Shown: in pieces, positions 24,201-36,106 of the stretch | Numbering within the stretch: the first letter of the stretch is position 1 | Layout of the letters: each line of letters begins with the position of its first letter | Assembly: GCA_034687125.1 (NCBI GenBank) | Contig: JAQGBZ010000500.1 | Coordinates: 1-38,984, forward strand | DNA length: 38,984 nt | DNA from: Neelides folsomi | Lineage: Eukaryota; Arthropoda; Collembola; Neelipleona; Neelidae | Direction: 5' to 3' | Program-made: the position numbers and the translations under genes | The notes under the pieces: model-generated | What the model saw: the letters and a program-made list of their open reading frames with translations, nothing else | What the model was told of the DNA's origin: nothing | Database searches by the model: none

Positions 24201-27200
24201 GAAAAATGTTCACCTAAAATCATGAGAGAATCTTCAAGTGATCCAATAGTTTCAGCCGTTGTGTCTCCCCTAAGCAAAAGTTCTCCTCGATTTTTGAAAG
24301 ATACGAAAGTGAGTTCGTGCAAACCCCATTCATTCGTTACTTGTCTCAGCTTGGCTTCAATGTCGCGTTCTTTGAGTGCAGAAATGCAAACGTCTTCAAT
24401 GTCTTCTTTGAACTGAAGGAGAGGAGCTTCCAAAATATCTTTCATGCACAACGCATCATTCTCAAAATCGAAAATATAGGATGTGGTTTCCATAATTTTC
24501 TCCCAATGACGTGGTTTCATCGACTTGTTCGACATCAACTCCAGAAGTGGACAAATGTCGCTAAATTCGTCAATCGTTTTCTTAAGTGCTGCAAAAGCCG
24601 GCCATTCCTTCAAAGCTTTAGGAAGTTTCCGGCATCGATTTTGAAATTCCATTAATTCATTATTGATTTCCTCTACATTCACTTCTTTCCACAGGATCTC
24701 ATAATAAGAATTAACGCGATCAATAACATCGTTGTACAATCTGTACAATTTCTGAAGAAGATTCAACTCTTTTTTGATCTCAGCTATGCCTTTTGGTTCA
24801 ATAGGAGCCATGCCGAATAATTGCTGTCCGCTTGAATATTGGACATTACGACGCCACAAAGTGTCAAATCGATTCTAAATATTGAAAATTTAATGGTTTA
24901 AGTTTTGAATATTCGTAATATGGTACACACTAGTACATATTTGGTATATTTGACAATACATTTGTTCTATTGTAAATATAGAATAGTAAAATTACTTGAA
25001 AGAAAGCAAGTTTATCTGAAGCTTCTCTTGGTGATAAACCAGGAACCATTGGACCTCCAGCAACATAATCGCTACAAAATTCTTCACAATCCACTTTGAA
25101 GCTTTCGAGATTATCCAAAAGTTCCTTTTGAAATGATGGATAAAGTGAGACAACTCGGTCGGACATTTTATTCGCCGTCATTAACAATTTCGTGTAAATG
25201 TAACGTAGTGAATCCGCAACTTCAACTTCATCTGATTCTGTCGGGATTTTATATTTTGCGACAACATAAAAAGCATCTTCAATTGGAGGGATTTTCAAGT
25301 CAATGTCAACTTCAACATCTCGGAATCTGTTTGAAATTATTTTAACGATAAGTTAAAGGAAAACATTTCAAGTCATACAAATTGTGTCTAAATAATTAAT
25401 AACTTACAATTAAAAAAGAAAAAAATTTAATTTTTTAAACCAATCACCTTTTTAATGTATCCATTGCTTGACGCACGTCATCAATAGCCACAATTTCACA
25501 TTCGAGTTTCTTTTGAAAGTCTTCCATTGTTAATATGACAAAATCCATTTCACGTTTGTATTTTTGCTTCAAAGCAACTCCATACTTTAATGTTAGCTCT
25601 TTGCTTTCAGCTAATAATCCTTGTTTCAATTTTTCTATAAAATCAAATTGAGTAAATTGAGTAAAATTGAAAGAATGATGAAAAATAATTATAGTTGTTT
25701 GCTTATAAAGTTCAAACCAGAAATAATCCGAATAGCTCCGAAATTAAAATAATCAGCCAAATCATTCAATTCCTTTTCACTCTCAACACATTCTTCAAGT
25801 TTAATTTCAAACTCCAGCCATGATGGGTTCAATACTGCAAAGTTCTTTACAGTACTGTAACGGCTTGGACACCACAAATAACCAAATCCTTCCCAGATCT
25901 TCATAAATTCCGCAAAACTCTGAAAATAACAATTTTAGAATTAAACCAATTAAGGTTTTATTCATTAAATATATATAAAAGCGTTTTATACCAATTTGCA
26001 GTTTAAATAATTTTTCTACCTCTTTGAGCGTTTGCGTGCAATTTGACAAAGCTGTTGTGTATTTTACAATTTCTTTATTTTCGCATATTTGAGGGAAGAA
26101 GTTTTGTGGCTGAACCGGAGCTCCAATTCGATCTTGCGAAAGACTCCGGTAAAGTTTTCTTCTCCGCGCTTTTTTTTCATTTGCACCTCCAACATGGAGA
26201 TCTTCTAATGGCTGCGGATGCCACTGAGAAATTCCCTTCGCTGCTGACAAAATAACTCGACCAACGTGAGTGATCGCATCTTGAATTCCTTCCATTGTGG
26301 GTTTGAGAACAACTGCTGAGACGACTAATTGAGTCTCTAAAATGAAAACTGGGCTTTCTTCCGTAAAAGATGATATTTCGTAATTTGGTGGAACTATTTG
26401 GATTCAAATACATTTAATATTTTGCAATAATAATTTCATTTATAAATCATATTTAATTATAATTTACAATTAAATAATATTTGAACTTTACTAGCAAATT
26501 GATTTGATTTTGAAGATCTTAAAGGATTCGGAGTTCCAACAAATCTTCTTCGAACGAGACATAAACTTGTTTTAATGCATTTTAGCAACAATTCAAAGAT
26601 TTGCTTCGAGAAAAATAGTTTGACATCTTCGAATGCATTTTTCGCAAGTTCTTTGAACTCCTTGGGGCATTTCCCCATCAATATTGTATGAAGAATATGA
26701 GGACGTTCAAATAGAGCTTCAATGACTGTCCAATCAGTTCCGCTTCTTTGACTATTGGGTGATCCATAGCCGCCGCCGTCGCCAGTTCTAATAAACGAAT
26801 TCTCTCCGCTCTTCTCGGGAGTAGAACAATAAGGAGAGGTTGAAGCCATCACTTATAAAATAAATATACATTTTGTCAATAAATTCATTCGTTAAACAAA
26901 AAATATTTATCTTTAGTATTTTTTAGAGCTTCAAACTCGTACTTTCGCCTAAAACGTTATTTGTCCTTTCAAGATCAAAATGTTGAATGATTTTCGTCCC
27001 AATTTGATTTCCACTCTTGTCAATGATTTGAATGAGTTCTTCAACAATGTCCCGGATCTGGAGACTCTTGTCGTTTAATTTCTAATAATTTCATTTACAT
27101 TAGCATTTTACAACTAACATTATTAAATTAATTTAGACGATAAAGACAATCATAATTAATATAAATTAATATATTACAACGGCTGATTCCCGGACAGTTT

Positions 27201-30200
27201 TGTAATTTCTATCAATGAATTCGTCGAGAGTCCAAGGAAGTTCAACAAACTCAGAACAAAGAATTATTTTTTCCATTTCACTGAAAGCTCCTTTGATCCG
27301 AAAGTCGTAAATGTCATGAACCCTTTTAAAATAATAACATTTACTGATAGAATAGACGTGGAAGTATTTATTAATTTGAATATTTGGGTGTATGCGATAA
27401 TACCTTGAAACAAGTGTGTTAAAATCTTCGATTGATTTCAATGAAATTTTAAAATAATTGTCGAAAACGGGATTCGTCCAATTCAAGTGATGGAAGGCCG
27501 GTTGGAACAAAGCACTCAATCGAATAACTTGGATAAAAAGAAGTGGACGAACTTCCTTTCTAACCCATTTGACAGCCATTTCATATCTGTCTAACAGCAT
27601 CTTAGTAAAATAAACGAATCACTCTATATTTTAGTCCAAATCATCAATTTAATATTAAATAAAAATTTTAATAACGTAATCCAAAAATCTAATACATCTA
27701 ATCTATCAGAGATGTATCTGAAATGTTGAGTTTTCAAAAGGAGGACTTTGGTAGGAAGGGGAATTTCGGTTCCTAATTTTAACAAGCAATCCCCTTCGGC
27801 CATCATTGATTCCAGCACTGGACTCATGTTCACTTTAGGTCTGTCTGGACCAACACACTTCAAAATATATTCTTTCAGGGGTTCTTCTACTGAATTCAAC
27901 TAAATATCATTCAAAAGACAAATTAGTAGTGTAAATGTAAACCATAGACATGGATTCCTATGAATTTCATTATTTTTTGTAATAGTTAAATTTTAAATTC
28001 GATAATGTGTCTTAAAGTGTTTACTCATTTAACATAACTTACTTTATATTCATTGTTCCATTTGTTTAAAGTTTTGATCTCATAAGTTGCAACCTCTGTG
28101 ATTTACATGTGTAGTCAATTAGTTATAAGAAATATTTAACAAATAAAATTTTACAGATAAATAAAATCCAAATAATACCCAAAGCGAATGAATTATATTC
28201 TTGAACAATTGTTCGATAATGAGGTAATTCCTTTAAAACTGGATGAGAAGCAAAATCTTTTGTGAAATTCTCTAATTGAAGAACAAGTGATCGCATCCAC
28301 ATGATTTTTCCTAAATTCAATAATTTAGCATCCAATTACTATTAAAATATTTAATATGGATAATTAATATTCGAGCCTTTAGTTAGCAATTTAATAATCC
28401 CAAAAGAAAGGCAACACATACCAATAATACATTTTGTCTAACAATTACCTCCGACTGGAGGCATCCCCAATGGACATTTCTTCGGCTTCACCTTATGCTT
28501 TTGAAACATTCTTTTCGTATTTAAAATCTGATGTAAGAAATATCTTGCGATTCTTTCATACTTGTCATTTAACGTCGTAATTGGAACCTGAACAATAAAA
28601 AAATCACAAAAACTTGATAATAATTAGAAATACGTAACTTCTTGGAAAAGTATTGAAATTAAAGCCGAACTAAAAATGCAATATTATTAAGAAAAAGTTA
28701 ATTTTGAATAATAATAATATCTTAAAAATTAAAATTAAACCATTTTAAACTTACAAATTTGTGAACTTGTTCTAATCTTATTAAAAATTTAATAGCTTGT
28801 GGAGTTTCCCAAATATCTTTATAGTTCTTTTCAATTAATCTATTTAACGATATTTTCAAATCCTGGGTTCTTTCCATGAAGTCTGAGTAGTCCTTTTCAA
28901 ATTCTCTATTTCGATAATCCAAATGATTGTAATTCTTCCCAGTCATGAGCTTCACATGGGCCAAAAATTCTTTTTCTTTCTCTTCCATTTCATCCCAAAT
29001 AAGTCCGCAAACGTGAGTTTTAAAAAGCGTTTCATAACCATCCAAAATCTCAAATACTTTTAAAATCCGTTTCAAACGCTCATTAAAGGATTCGAATTTC
29101 CCAAATACGTAATGCTCGCTTATACAAAAGTCTTTGTTTTTCTTCACACGAGTGTTGTTCGAGTTTAGTGTATAAGATTTCCTATACGCTTTGTAAAGGT
29201 CGACGCAATCGTTGATTCTTTGTCTTAACGGAGTTCTTGGTTGATTCCAAATGTTGTATTTTCCACGTTGTGTTAAAAATTCTTTACATTTTTGAATCAT
29301 TTGGTTTGTAATCTGGTTAATAAAACATGTAATTAATGTTTTCTGTATTTAAAATTTAACAATATTATTATTAACATTAAGTGTTTTAATAGTATAGTAT
29401 CTGTATGTTATTGTTATTGTAAGTATTGTTTATTGAATAGATTAGATTTTAATACCTTTACTAAAATGTGCGATATTTTCTCAGAAGTATTATAATACAT
29501 CGAAGATCTCTGGATCATCATGACTGTTTGAATTAACATGTGAGTGTCGCCTCGAATCCTCACGGGATCATCGAGGTAAAGGGAATGGCAGATCTTGTCA
29601 ATTCTGTCAATATATGCGGCATTGTCACGAGCTTCGATGAAACAAAAGGCAACTTTTTGATCCAATTCTTTCCATACTTTCAAAGCATTTGACCCTCCAA
29701 TTTGAAGCGTCATAATTGTGAATTTCATCTCTCCAGAATGGATTTTATCCATCAAGATGGAAAGACGAGAGGCTCGTTTCTTCCAATATTCAATTTCATC
29801 TTGCGGACCATTCGTGTCCAATTCTTTCCTCAATCGAATCGATTCACTGACTATTTGAGAGACATTTGAATTCCAAATCTTCATACTTTTTTCCAATTCT
29901 GCTATTTTTTCTGGAGTTTTTGCGAATCTTCTCAGGTCTTCAATTGTCTCATGGCCAGTGAAGAATTTTTGTGTTTGGACAAGTGAATCATACTCAGATT
30001 GAACTGATTCCCAAACACGGAGTGTACTTGAATAAGATCGAAGTGTTGGAATCATTCTTCGACTTAAAGTCATTAAAACTGAATCTTCTAGTTCTGACTC
30101 ACGGCCTAATTTAACGGATCCAATTGCTGAAGGAATGAAAACATGATCCATTGTTTTTGAAATATAAAGTAGTGCATGGCCAGGTTTCCGATTATCCAAC

Positions 30201-31134
30201 ATCCCGCACATAATTTCCTAAAGAATCATAAGTTTATATTATAATTAAAGTAAATTATAAAAATAATTAAATACGTAAATAAAGATACAATTTGTTAACT
30301 TAAATCAATAATTAAGCTTATAATGAAACCTTGAAATAATTATCTTCTGTAATTGGTCTTGTAATTCCACTTGATAATCTGAGAAAATATATTCCAATTC
30401 CAGTGAGAAGTTTTCCCTTCCCATCTATAGGATTTGAGTCGGCTTGGAAAAGCTTCTTTTTCATAACCGTTCCACCCAGTTGCTTCGGTGGGCTTCCACG
30501 TGTACTTTTTGACGTCTAACATCAATAGAATAAGAAATTGAACATAATGTTTTATGCTGAAATTAAATTTTACTATGCATTTTTAATTATGAAATTCAAT
30601 TTACCGATTCGATAGCCTGTGGTTCCACAATTTCATCTTGATAAAATAATAGAAGAGATGAAGGACCGTTGGGTTGAAATAATGCATGAAACTTTGGAAC
30701 CTGAATGAAATCACTATGTTATTTAATATAAATTTTAGTTTTAACCATTTAAAGTATTAATTGGAGGATATACACTCAGAGCAGAATGAATAGGAATTTC
30801 AAACAAATTATAATAACTTTTTTATTCCTGGATGCATGCTCATGAAAATTGTTATTTTACTATGTATGTTTTACTAAAATGAATTAATTATTTTATTACT
30901 TACCAATCCTCCATTGTGAATGAAGTCAGACACGTCACTTCGAGGAAGAGAGATCGCCTATTGACAAATTATAAAAAATAGCCGCATGTTAATTTTCAAC
31001 TGGCAGTTAGAATTAAATATAATTGATAATTACAATAAAACATTTATGAAATTAACTTTTCTTACCTCTTCAATAAATGAATAAAAGTATTCGATCCGAA
31101 CGTCCGATTCTGCTCTTCTTTTCACTTCTCCCAT
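10006..31134 (-). CDS. DNAH5: Axonemal dynein heavy chain, outer-arm gamma type (DNAH5/DNAH8 class), complete
   Basis: Sixty-five exons join without a frame break into 13,998 coding bases: 4665 residues plus stop, the same size as human DNAH5 (about 4.6 thousand). The protein is the ATP-driven motor of the outer dynein arm in cilia and sperm flagella. In order: tail (DHC_N1), linker (DHC_N2), AAA1 to AAA4 with P-loops at residues about 2003, 2285, 2630 and 2995, a coiled-coil stalk carrying the microtubule-binding domain (about 3340-3460), AAA5, AAA6 and the C-terminal domain. The ending [13 protein letters not shown] is nearly that of DNAH5/8. Blocks such as [16 protein letters not shown] and [14 protein letters not shown] match the class closely. 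Introns run from about 55 to 220 bases; one is GC-AG. The start is the first ATG of the open exon. DNAH5 versus DNAH8 cannot be settled by eye. Confidence 0.97.
15396..16550 (-). other. DNAH5: Dynein stalk and microtubule-binding domain, exons 45-46 (residues 3205-3555)
   Basis: Exons 15983-16550 and 15396-15877. Helix CC1 of the stalk (about 3235-3340) is Ala/Glu/Lys-rich. The microtubule-binding domain lies at about 15680-16150, with [20 protein letters not shown], the conserved proline-rich turn, and [17 protein letters not shown]2 follows (about 3460-3550). Confidence 0.93.
16639..19072 (-). other. DNAH5: Dynein AAA3-AAA4, exons 38-44 (residues 2623-3204)
   Basis: Exons: 18656-19072, 18112-18570, 17922-17981, 17571-17836, 17279-17427, 17013-17182 and 16639-16865. 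AAA3 has P-loop GEQGSAKT at 19028-19051 and Walker [14 protein letters not shown]4 has P-loop GVGGSGKQ at 17633-17656. The 60-base exon 40 encodes a purely acidic Gly/Glu linker, as in DNAH5. The intron between exons 43 and 44 uses a GC donor. Confidence 0.93.
19179..22195 (-). other. DNAH5: Dynein AAA1-AAA2, exons 27-37 (residues 1984-2622)
   Basis: Exons: 22017-22195, 21643-21830, 21488-21521, 21041-21340, 20782-20939, 20524-20642, 20372-20430, 20227-20304, 19915-20111, 19674-19859 and 19179-19595. AAA1 is the main hydrolytic site: P-loop GPAGTGKT at 22117-22140, Walker B in [10 protein letters not shown], and sensor block NPGYAGR in the 34-base exon 29. AAA2 has P-loop GPSGSGKS at 20577-20600 and the [19 protein letters not shown] block. 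Confidence 0.93.
22295..27081 (-). other. DNAH5: Dynein distal tail and linker, exons 13-26 (residues 865-1984)
   Basis: Exons: 26943-27081, 26492-26851, 26020-26393, 25718-25919, 25448-25634, 24996-25326, 24214-24874, 23864-24047, 23617-23769, 23304-23511, 23057-23218, 22745-22950, 22552-22570 and 22295-22467. The linker is the mechanical element that swings over the AAA ring. It carries long near-identities to DNAH5 ([49 protein letters not shown]). Exon 25 is only 19 bases. A Ser/Gly-rich insert starts at about residue 911, at the head of exon 14. Confidence 0.9.
27181..31134 (-). other. DNAH5: Dynein tail, exons 1-12 (residues 1-864)
   Basis: Exons: 31066-31134, 30904-30957, 30605-30700, 30330-30515, 29456-30217, 28755-29312, 28449-28587, 28179-28310, 28043-28095, 27696-27899, 27404-27600 and 27181-27322. 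This is the stem that binds intermediate chains and neighbouring heavy chains. [15 protein letters not shown] followed by ITNQMIQ, and [15 protein letters not shown], align with the DNAH5 stem. The N-terminus begins some tens of residues later than in human DNAH5. Confidence 0.9.
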
Positions 31135-33252
31135 TTTAAAATATCCGCTCACGCACTTTCAATTAATAACCCAGTAAACGTTATTGTTATTTTAATGGCA
31201 CTCATAATGGTATCATAGAAAGAATGGTTTTTTTTACTTTTAGAATGCAAAATATCAATTGAGAAATGGAAATACATAGAATAAAAAACACAAGGGCCAA
31301 AGGGTGAAAATGTACTCTCTTCCAGATTTTGTTTAGTCAATAGAAATTCCTTCGGTGCATTCGGATTCTGCACCTTTCGAGTTTTCTAACTTGGTCAAGT
31401 AATGTGAAAGGAAGAGCGATATCGATTGAACTGATATACTTATACAATCAAGGGAATACATAAATATTAAATAAATACATAGATATTAATGGTTTTTATG
31501 AATATTAACGATGAGTATCAACACTATTAAAATATGAAAAATCAATATAAAATTAAAAAATGCATAAAACCCTGTTTGATACGGCTTGTAATGCAATTAC
31601 CTTTTTTAGTAAATAAAGAATAGGAAAAGAATTGAATTGAATAACGCTAAATGACAGATGAATTACGGATTATGACATTATCAAATAATATTTATGTACT
31701 TTTTATTTAACAAATGAAAAAGTGAACAGGAATTTTAGCATGTAATTGATAGTATGCTGCTCATATCATGGCTCAATGCTAAAGAATGCGATAAAATCGA
31801 GGTAAAAATGTTAAAAATACATGATTTACTCGATTAGCACAAATAAGAATTTTAAAGAGTTATTGTAGCAGTTTTAATATCGTAAAAATGTTTTAAAGGA
31901 TAAACCTCATTGATTTCATTTTGCAGCAAACCTTCATGTGTATTGCTGCTCCCGACCCGACTCCCTAATTTCCTAGCCTAATTACATACCTAAACTATCT
32001 TCATTTCTAATATGCTATAACTCCTTCCCCAAATATTCTACCTACAACTTATATAAAAATATACTGTTATAATATGTAGTAAATAATACATATCAAAATG
32101 ATCTACCAGTATGACCAGTAATGAAAATTGTTTCCAAAATATAATATACGTACTTACTATTGATATATAGTTTCAATTAATATTAATTCGCTCATAAAGT
32201 ACCTTCGTTCAATATTTAGTATAGGTACTGAATATCCTGTATGAAATAATAAATGTATAATATCAAAGTCCATAGAGTACGAGAGGAAAAATGATTTTAG
32301 CTACATGGTCTACATAAATAATATTATGTATTTCTATTTTCATACAAACACTAATTTTAAGCTTACTTATTAATTTTACTGCTATAATGTAAAAGAAGTA
32401 CTTTAATGGAATTACTTTTAATTAATAAAGAGGAAATTAAAAATGAGATAACGTATACAATGACTTTTAATCTAAGGAAGGAAGGTCATGAGGAATTGAG
32501 GAAAACGGGGAAAAGTCCCTGAAATGAATAGCGAGGCTTAAATGTTGCTTTTTAATATCAAGCACATATTTCGCGTGAGTATATCCAACTTGTACCTTAA
32601 AACCTGATTTATGCTCCCATAATGAGAGCTTAAATTTAAATGGGAAGTCCCTTGGTGCTGCATGCGTAGTTCTGTAGTTCTTGAGAAAACTCTGTATAAG
32701 GAAAATAAGGAAGGTCTTGATAAATCCACATTTTCATATTTCTCTTCTCGGAAACCAATTTTCCGCATAAGAAACTGGGTTGTATAGGATACATGTTAAA
32801 AACAGTCGCAAGCTCCTTTGCCATTTCAGTCTCGACCAATTCGCCAATTTGTAAACATCTCTCCTTCTCCTTATTCTATACATACAACCGGCAACCTAAA
32901 CAAAAAACCCAAAGCGTTAAAGTTTTTATCATTTTTTCGCACAATTTGTCAATTTCTTATATAAAATCTTTTATATATGTATATATATAATATATATGTT
33001 GAAAGTGATTCTTAACTTGTCAAGTTATTTGTTATTTAACAAAGAATTCAAGTTAGTTAATCAGTTTTAAAATTACTGTTAATTTTCTATGATGTGTGAC
33101 AATACTATAATTACACAGTAAATAATTAAAGTTTGGCTAGGAATTATGAAGCTATATTATATTCATATGGAAGGTTAAATTATAGTTATAATTAAATTAT
33201 CATAAAATTAACTAGATTCATTGTAAGTTCGCAAATATAGCATATAGAATAA
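31135..33252. other. Large divergent intergenic region (dynein / carotenoid oxygenase)
   Basis: This 2.1-kb stretch lies between the starts of the dynein (-) and oxygenase (+) genes and should hold both promoters and leaders. The only coding-like signal is the weak two-exon peptide candidate at 32538-32932 on the minus strand. A TA-rich microsatellite-like run lies at about 32968-32998. The remaining 31.1-32.5 kb shows no gene that I can support. Confidence 0.5.
32538..32932 (-). CDS. Possible small secreted peptide (66 aa), two exons, uncertain
   Basis: Exon 1 (32886-32932) starts ATG and encodes a short hydrophobic leader, MIKTLTLWVFCLGCRL, ending at a GTATGT donor. A good acceptor (TTTTCCTTATACAG) opens exon 2 at 32691, which stays open to TAA at 32538. 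Without splicing the leader meets TAG, then the same frame runs open for about 80 codons to 32636, so a decayed gene with one stop is the rival reading. I recognise no family in either. No homology supports it. Confidence 0.2.
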
Positions 33253-35329
33253 ATGTCTCGAATAAAAGTATTCCAATCGGCCGAAGAGCTGGATGAACCT
33301 GAAGAAGCAGAAATCATAGGAGATATAATTCCAGAGTATAGCCGAGGAACGTTATTCCGAAATGGTCCAGGTAAAACGGAATTGAGTGGCGTGCGATTGA
33401 ATCATTATTTGGACGGATACGCCATTCTCTCAAAGTTCGACATAGAGGAAAAAAGTGTGAAATTGACCAAGAAGTTCCTCGATTCTGAAGCTTACAAAGG
33501 AAGTGTCGCTGCTGGGGGAATTCCAGTCATTTGTAAATTTCAATTTGGACATTTAACTTACGACTTGACATTTAAACTCAAACTAATCCATGAATACTAA
33601 ACTAAAATATGTATCATAGGAATATAATAAATAAACTTATTACATGTTGCATATATTCAATGTTAACACACACATATTATTATCAAGTCCTATCAAATGT
33701 AAACAATAATATTCATTGTTTAAAATTCTATATTTTATGCATTTATAGCAGAATTTGGAACAAAAGCTCATCCGGATCCAAATAGGAATATTTTGTTACG
33801 TCACATTCCTTCCCTTGTAAGACTTGAATATTCAACATTTGGTTAAATGGCTTTAATCCTATTAGAAATTGAAATTATTTTTACAAGAGCTAAATGGAAT
33901 TAATGAATTAAATTATAAATTACAGCTTCCACAATTGACAGACAATGGGAATATTTCCATTTTCAAGCTTGGGAACGAAATGTTCGTGTCGAACGAAACG
34001 AATTACTTTCATTCAATCAACCCAGATAATTTGACTTCATCAAAGAAATTCGATACAAACAAACTTTTCGGCCTCATGTCCGCTTGCCCGCATCCAATTG
34101 TTGACCCAAGAGACGGCTCAACCTACCACTTAGGAGTCTCAATGAAAACCGGGTTGAAATACAAAATCCTCAAAATCCCCCCGCTGCCTTCACAAAGCGA
34201 ATCTCCAATTTCTCCCACACTCAAAACACCCATTAAGTCTTCGTGCCTTTTCAAATATGCCAAGACATTGTGCACAATTCCCAGCTCTTCCCTCACCACT
34301 TTCAGTTATTTTCACACGTTCGGAATGAGCGAGAATTATTTAATATTCATCGAACAGCCCTTGTTGTTCAACGTGAGCAAAGTCGTGGCTGCAACGCTGT
34401 CAAGAGGTCAAAGCGTCCTCAACTGGCTTGAATGGCGCGAAGACGTTTTGAATCGATTTTACATAATTGAGAAGAAGACAGGGAAAGTTTTGGATTTTGA
34501 GATTTATTCCAAGGACCCTTTCTTCTTTTTGCACATTATCAACTCCTTTGAAGACGAGGAGTCTGGGGAGTTTCTCACTATTGACATTTTCACTTTCCCT
34601 AATGCTAATTTCGTCCTTGAGACGCTGGTCCTTGAGAATATTTTAAAGGATGAGTATTCGGGTGTGAATGATCCGATTACCCAAAGGTTCGTAATTCCGG
34701 TGGGATTCATGAGAAGGAAATTGGACAATGAGAAGAGAGATGAAAATGGACCAAGACCAAGTAGTGACAATAAGAATAAAAAAAGCAATTCGCGAAAAGA
34801 AAGTAACAATGAGGCGTTGATTGACGGCCGAGCATATTTGCTAAATACAAATAATTCAATCCATTTGATACCCGAAATACTCACTCAAAGCGGCCTTGAA
34901 TTTGCCAATTTCAACGAGAAATTGAAATGCAAAAATTATCGATATTTTTACGCCTCTGGGTCAGCAAGCGTCGGGGCTTATGGGAACTCCCTGTGCAAAA
35001 TTGACCTTCATGTGAACAACGTGAGAGGGGAAAGGGAATTGATTTGGAAAGAATCGGAATTTTACTTTCCGGGTGAACCCATTTTTGTTCAAGATCCAAA
35101 AGGTGATTGCGAAGACGACGGGATTTTGCTTTCACTTGTAACGAATACAAATGGGAAAGATTTCCTCCTTTTCCTCAATGCGAAAGACATGAAGGAAATT
35201 GGAAGGGCGGAGTTCAACGCCAGAATTTCTTTGGACTTCCATGGACTTTTTGTCCATCAAAGCGACTTGCCCTCGCTGGTGACCTCACATGCCAATCAAG
35301 AAATCCTTGCTTCAAAAATTTTTAATTAA
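33253..35329 (+). CDS. Carotenoid cleavage oxygenase (NinaB/BCO/RPE65 family), three exons
   Basis: Exons 33253-33532, 33749-33816 and 33890-35329 give 595 residues. The family are non-haem iron dioxygenases or isomerases of carotenoids and retinoids, acting in vitamin A and visual-pigment supply. RGTLFRNGPG opens the domain near residue 31. The four iron-binding histidines are all present: His184 (CPHPIVDP), His258 (YFHTFGMSENY), His331 (FFLHIINSFED) and His567 (LDFHGLFV). SEFGTKAHPDPN spans the first intron and matches the family block before PDPCKN. A charged low-complexity insert at about residues 395-425 (Asn/Lys/Ser-rich) sits in a surface loop. The ATG lies seven codons before the family start, without a signal peptide, so the enzyme is cytosolic or membrane-associated. 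Whether it cleaves centrally, eccentrically or isomerises cannot be told. AATAAA follows at 35339-35344. Confidence 0.95.
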
Positions 35330-36106
35330 TAGTTTAATAATAAATAATATAATATTTATAATAATTGTTAAACCTATTTGTAGCTTATATAAATAATTAA
35401 TATATCCATCTTTAAAATGTTCGTAGAAGGAAAAAATAATTTTAATTATTTCATATTTCTAGACCTCAACTTCATTCTAGTTTATACTGTAAACTATGCA
35501 ACTATTTTAGTATGTACTGATATTTTAGATATATTTTTATTTGGTATAATAACCATACTTATAAATATTTATCTCACCATCTGTGCATACATGCTACAAA
35601 ATTGCATCTTGTTCATGGACAACGAATGAGATTCTTATTATAAAGAGGAAAATTGCTATTAAATAGCCGTAAATATAATGATTGTTCATAACTTTTGCGG
35701 AATTATGTATCACAATGTGTATAAAATTTAAAATTATTCAGCGCAAAGAAATCAGTTGTTTCATTTATTCATTCATAAAAATCTTATTCAACCTCTACTT
35801 TTATACATAATTAACTGGAATAGTAATTTGTATAAAGTATGTTAATAGGTAAAATAGCATATCAAAATCTGATCGCATGAGTTAAATAGTTCTATGGCTT
35901 TTAATTCTAGCGTTTTAACAAATATCTAGATAGTAAAAAATTACTTTTAGGTAGAATTAATTATTAAAATTTTTAATTATATATTTTACATTATAAAAAT
36001 TTAGCGTTAATTGGTTTGTTAAGGCATATTAGGGTCGAAATTTTTAGTAATATTAGATAAATTAGGAAATATAAGATAAATTCAATTCTTAAAAATCCAT
36101 ATCATA
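35330..36106. other. Intergenic spacer
   Basis: This 777-bp AT-rich spacer holds the oxygenase 3' UTR and the region before the tubulin pseudogene. A 70-codon open frame at 35417-35629 is hydrophobic by composition only and has no supporting signal. Confidence 0.45.

Noticed and set aside
31149..31373. 74-codon minus-strand open frame just upstream of the dynein start
   Set aside because: It starts at a non-ATG codon, ends in a stop before the dynein ATG, and matches nothing; it is probably leader or promoter DNA.
35417..35629. 70-codon hydrophobic open frame
   Set aside because: Its Ile/Leu/Phe/Tyr content is what AT-rich noncoding DNA gives; there is no homology, signal peptide pattern or splice context.
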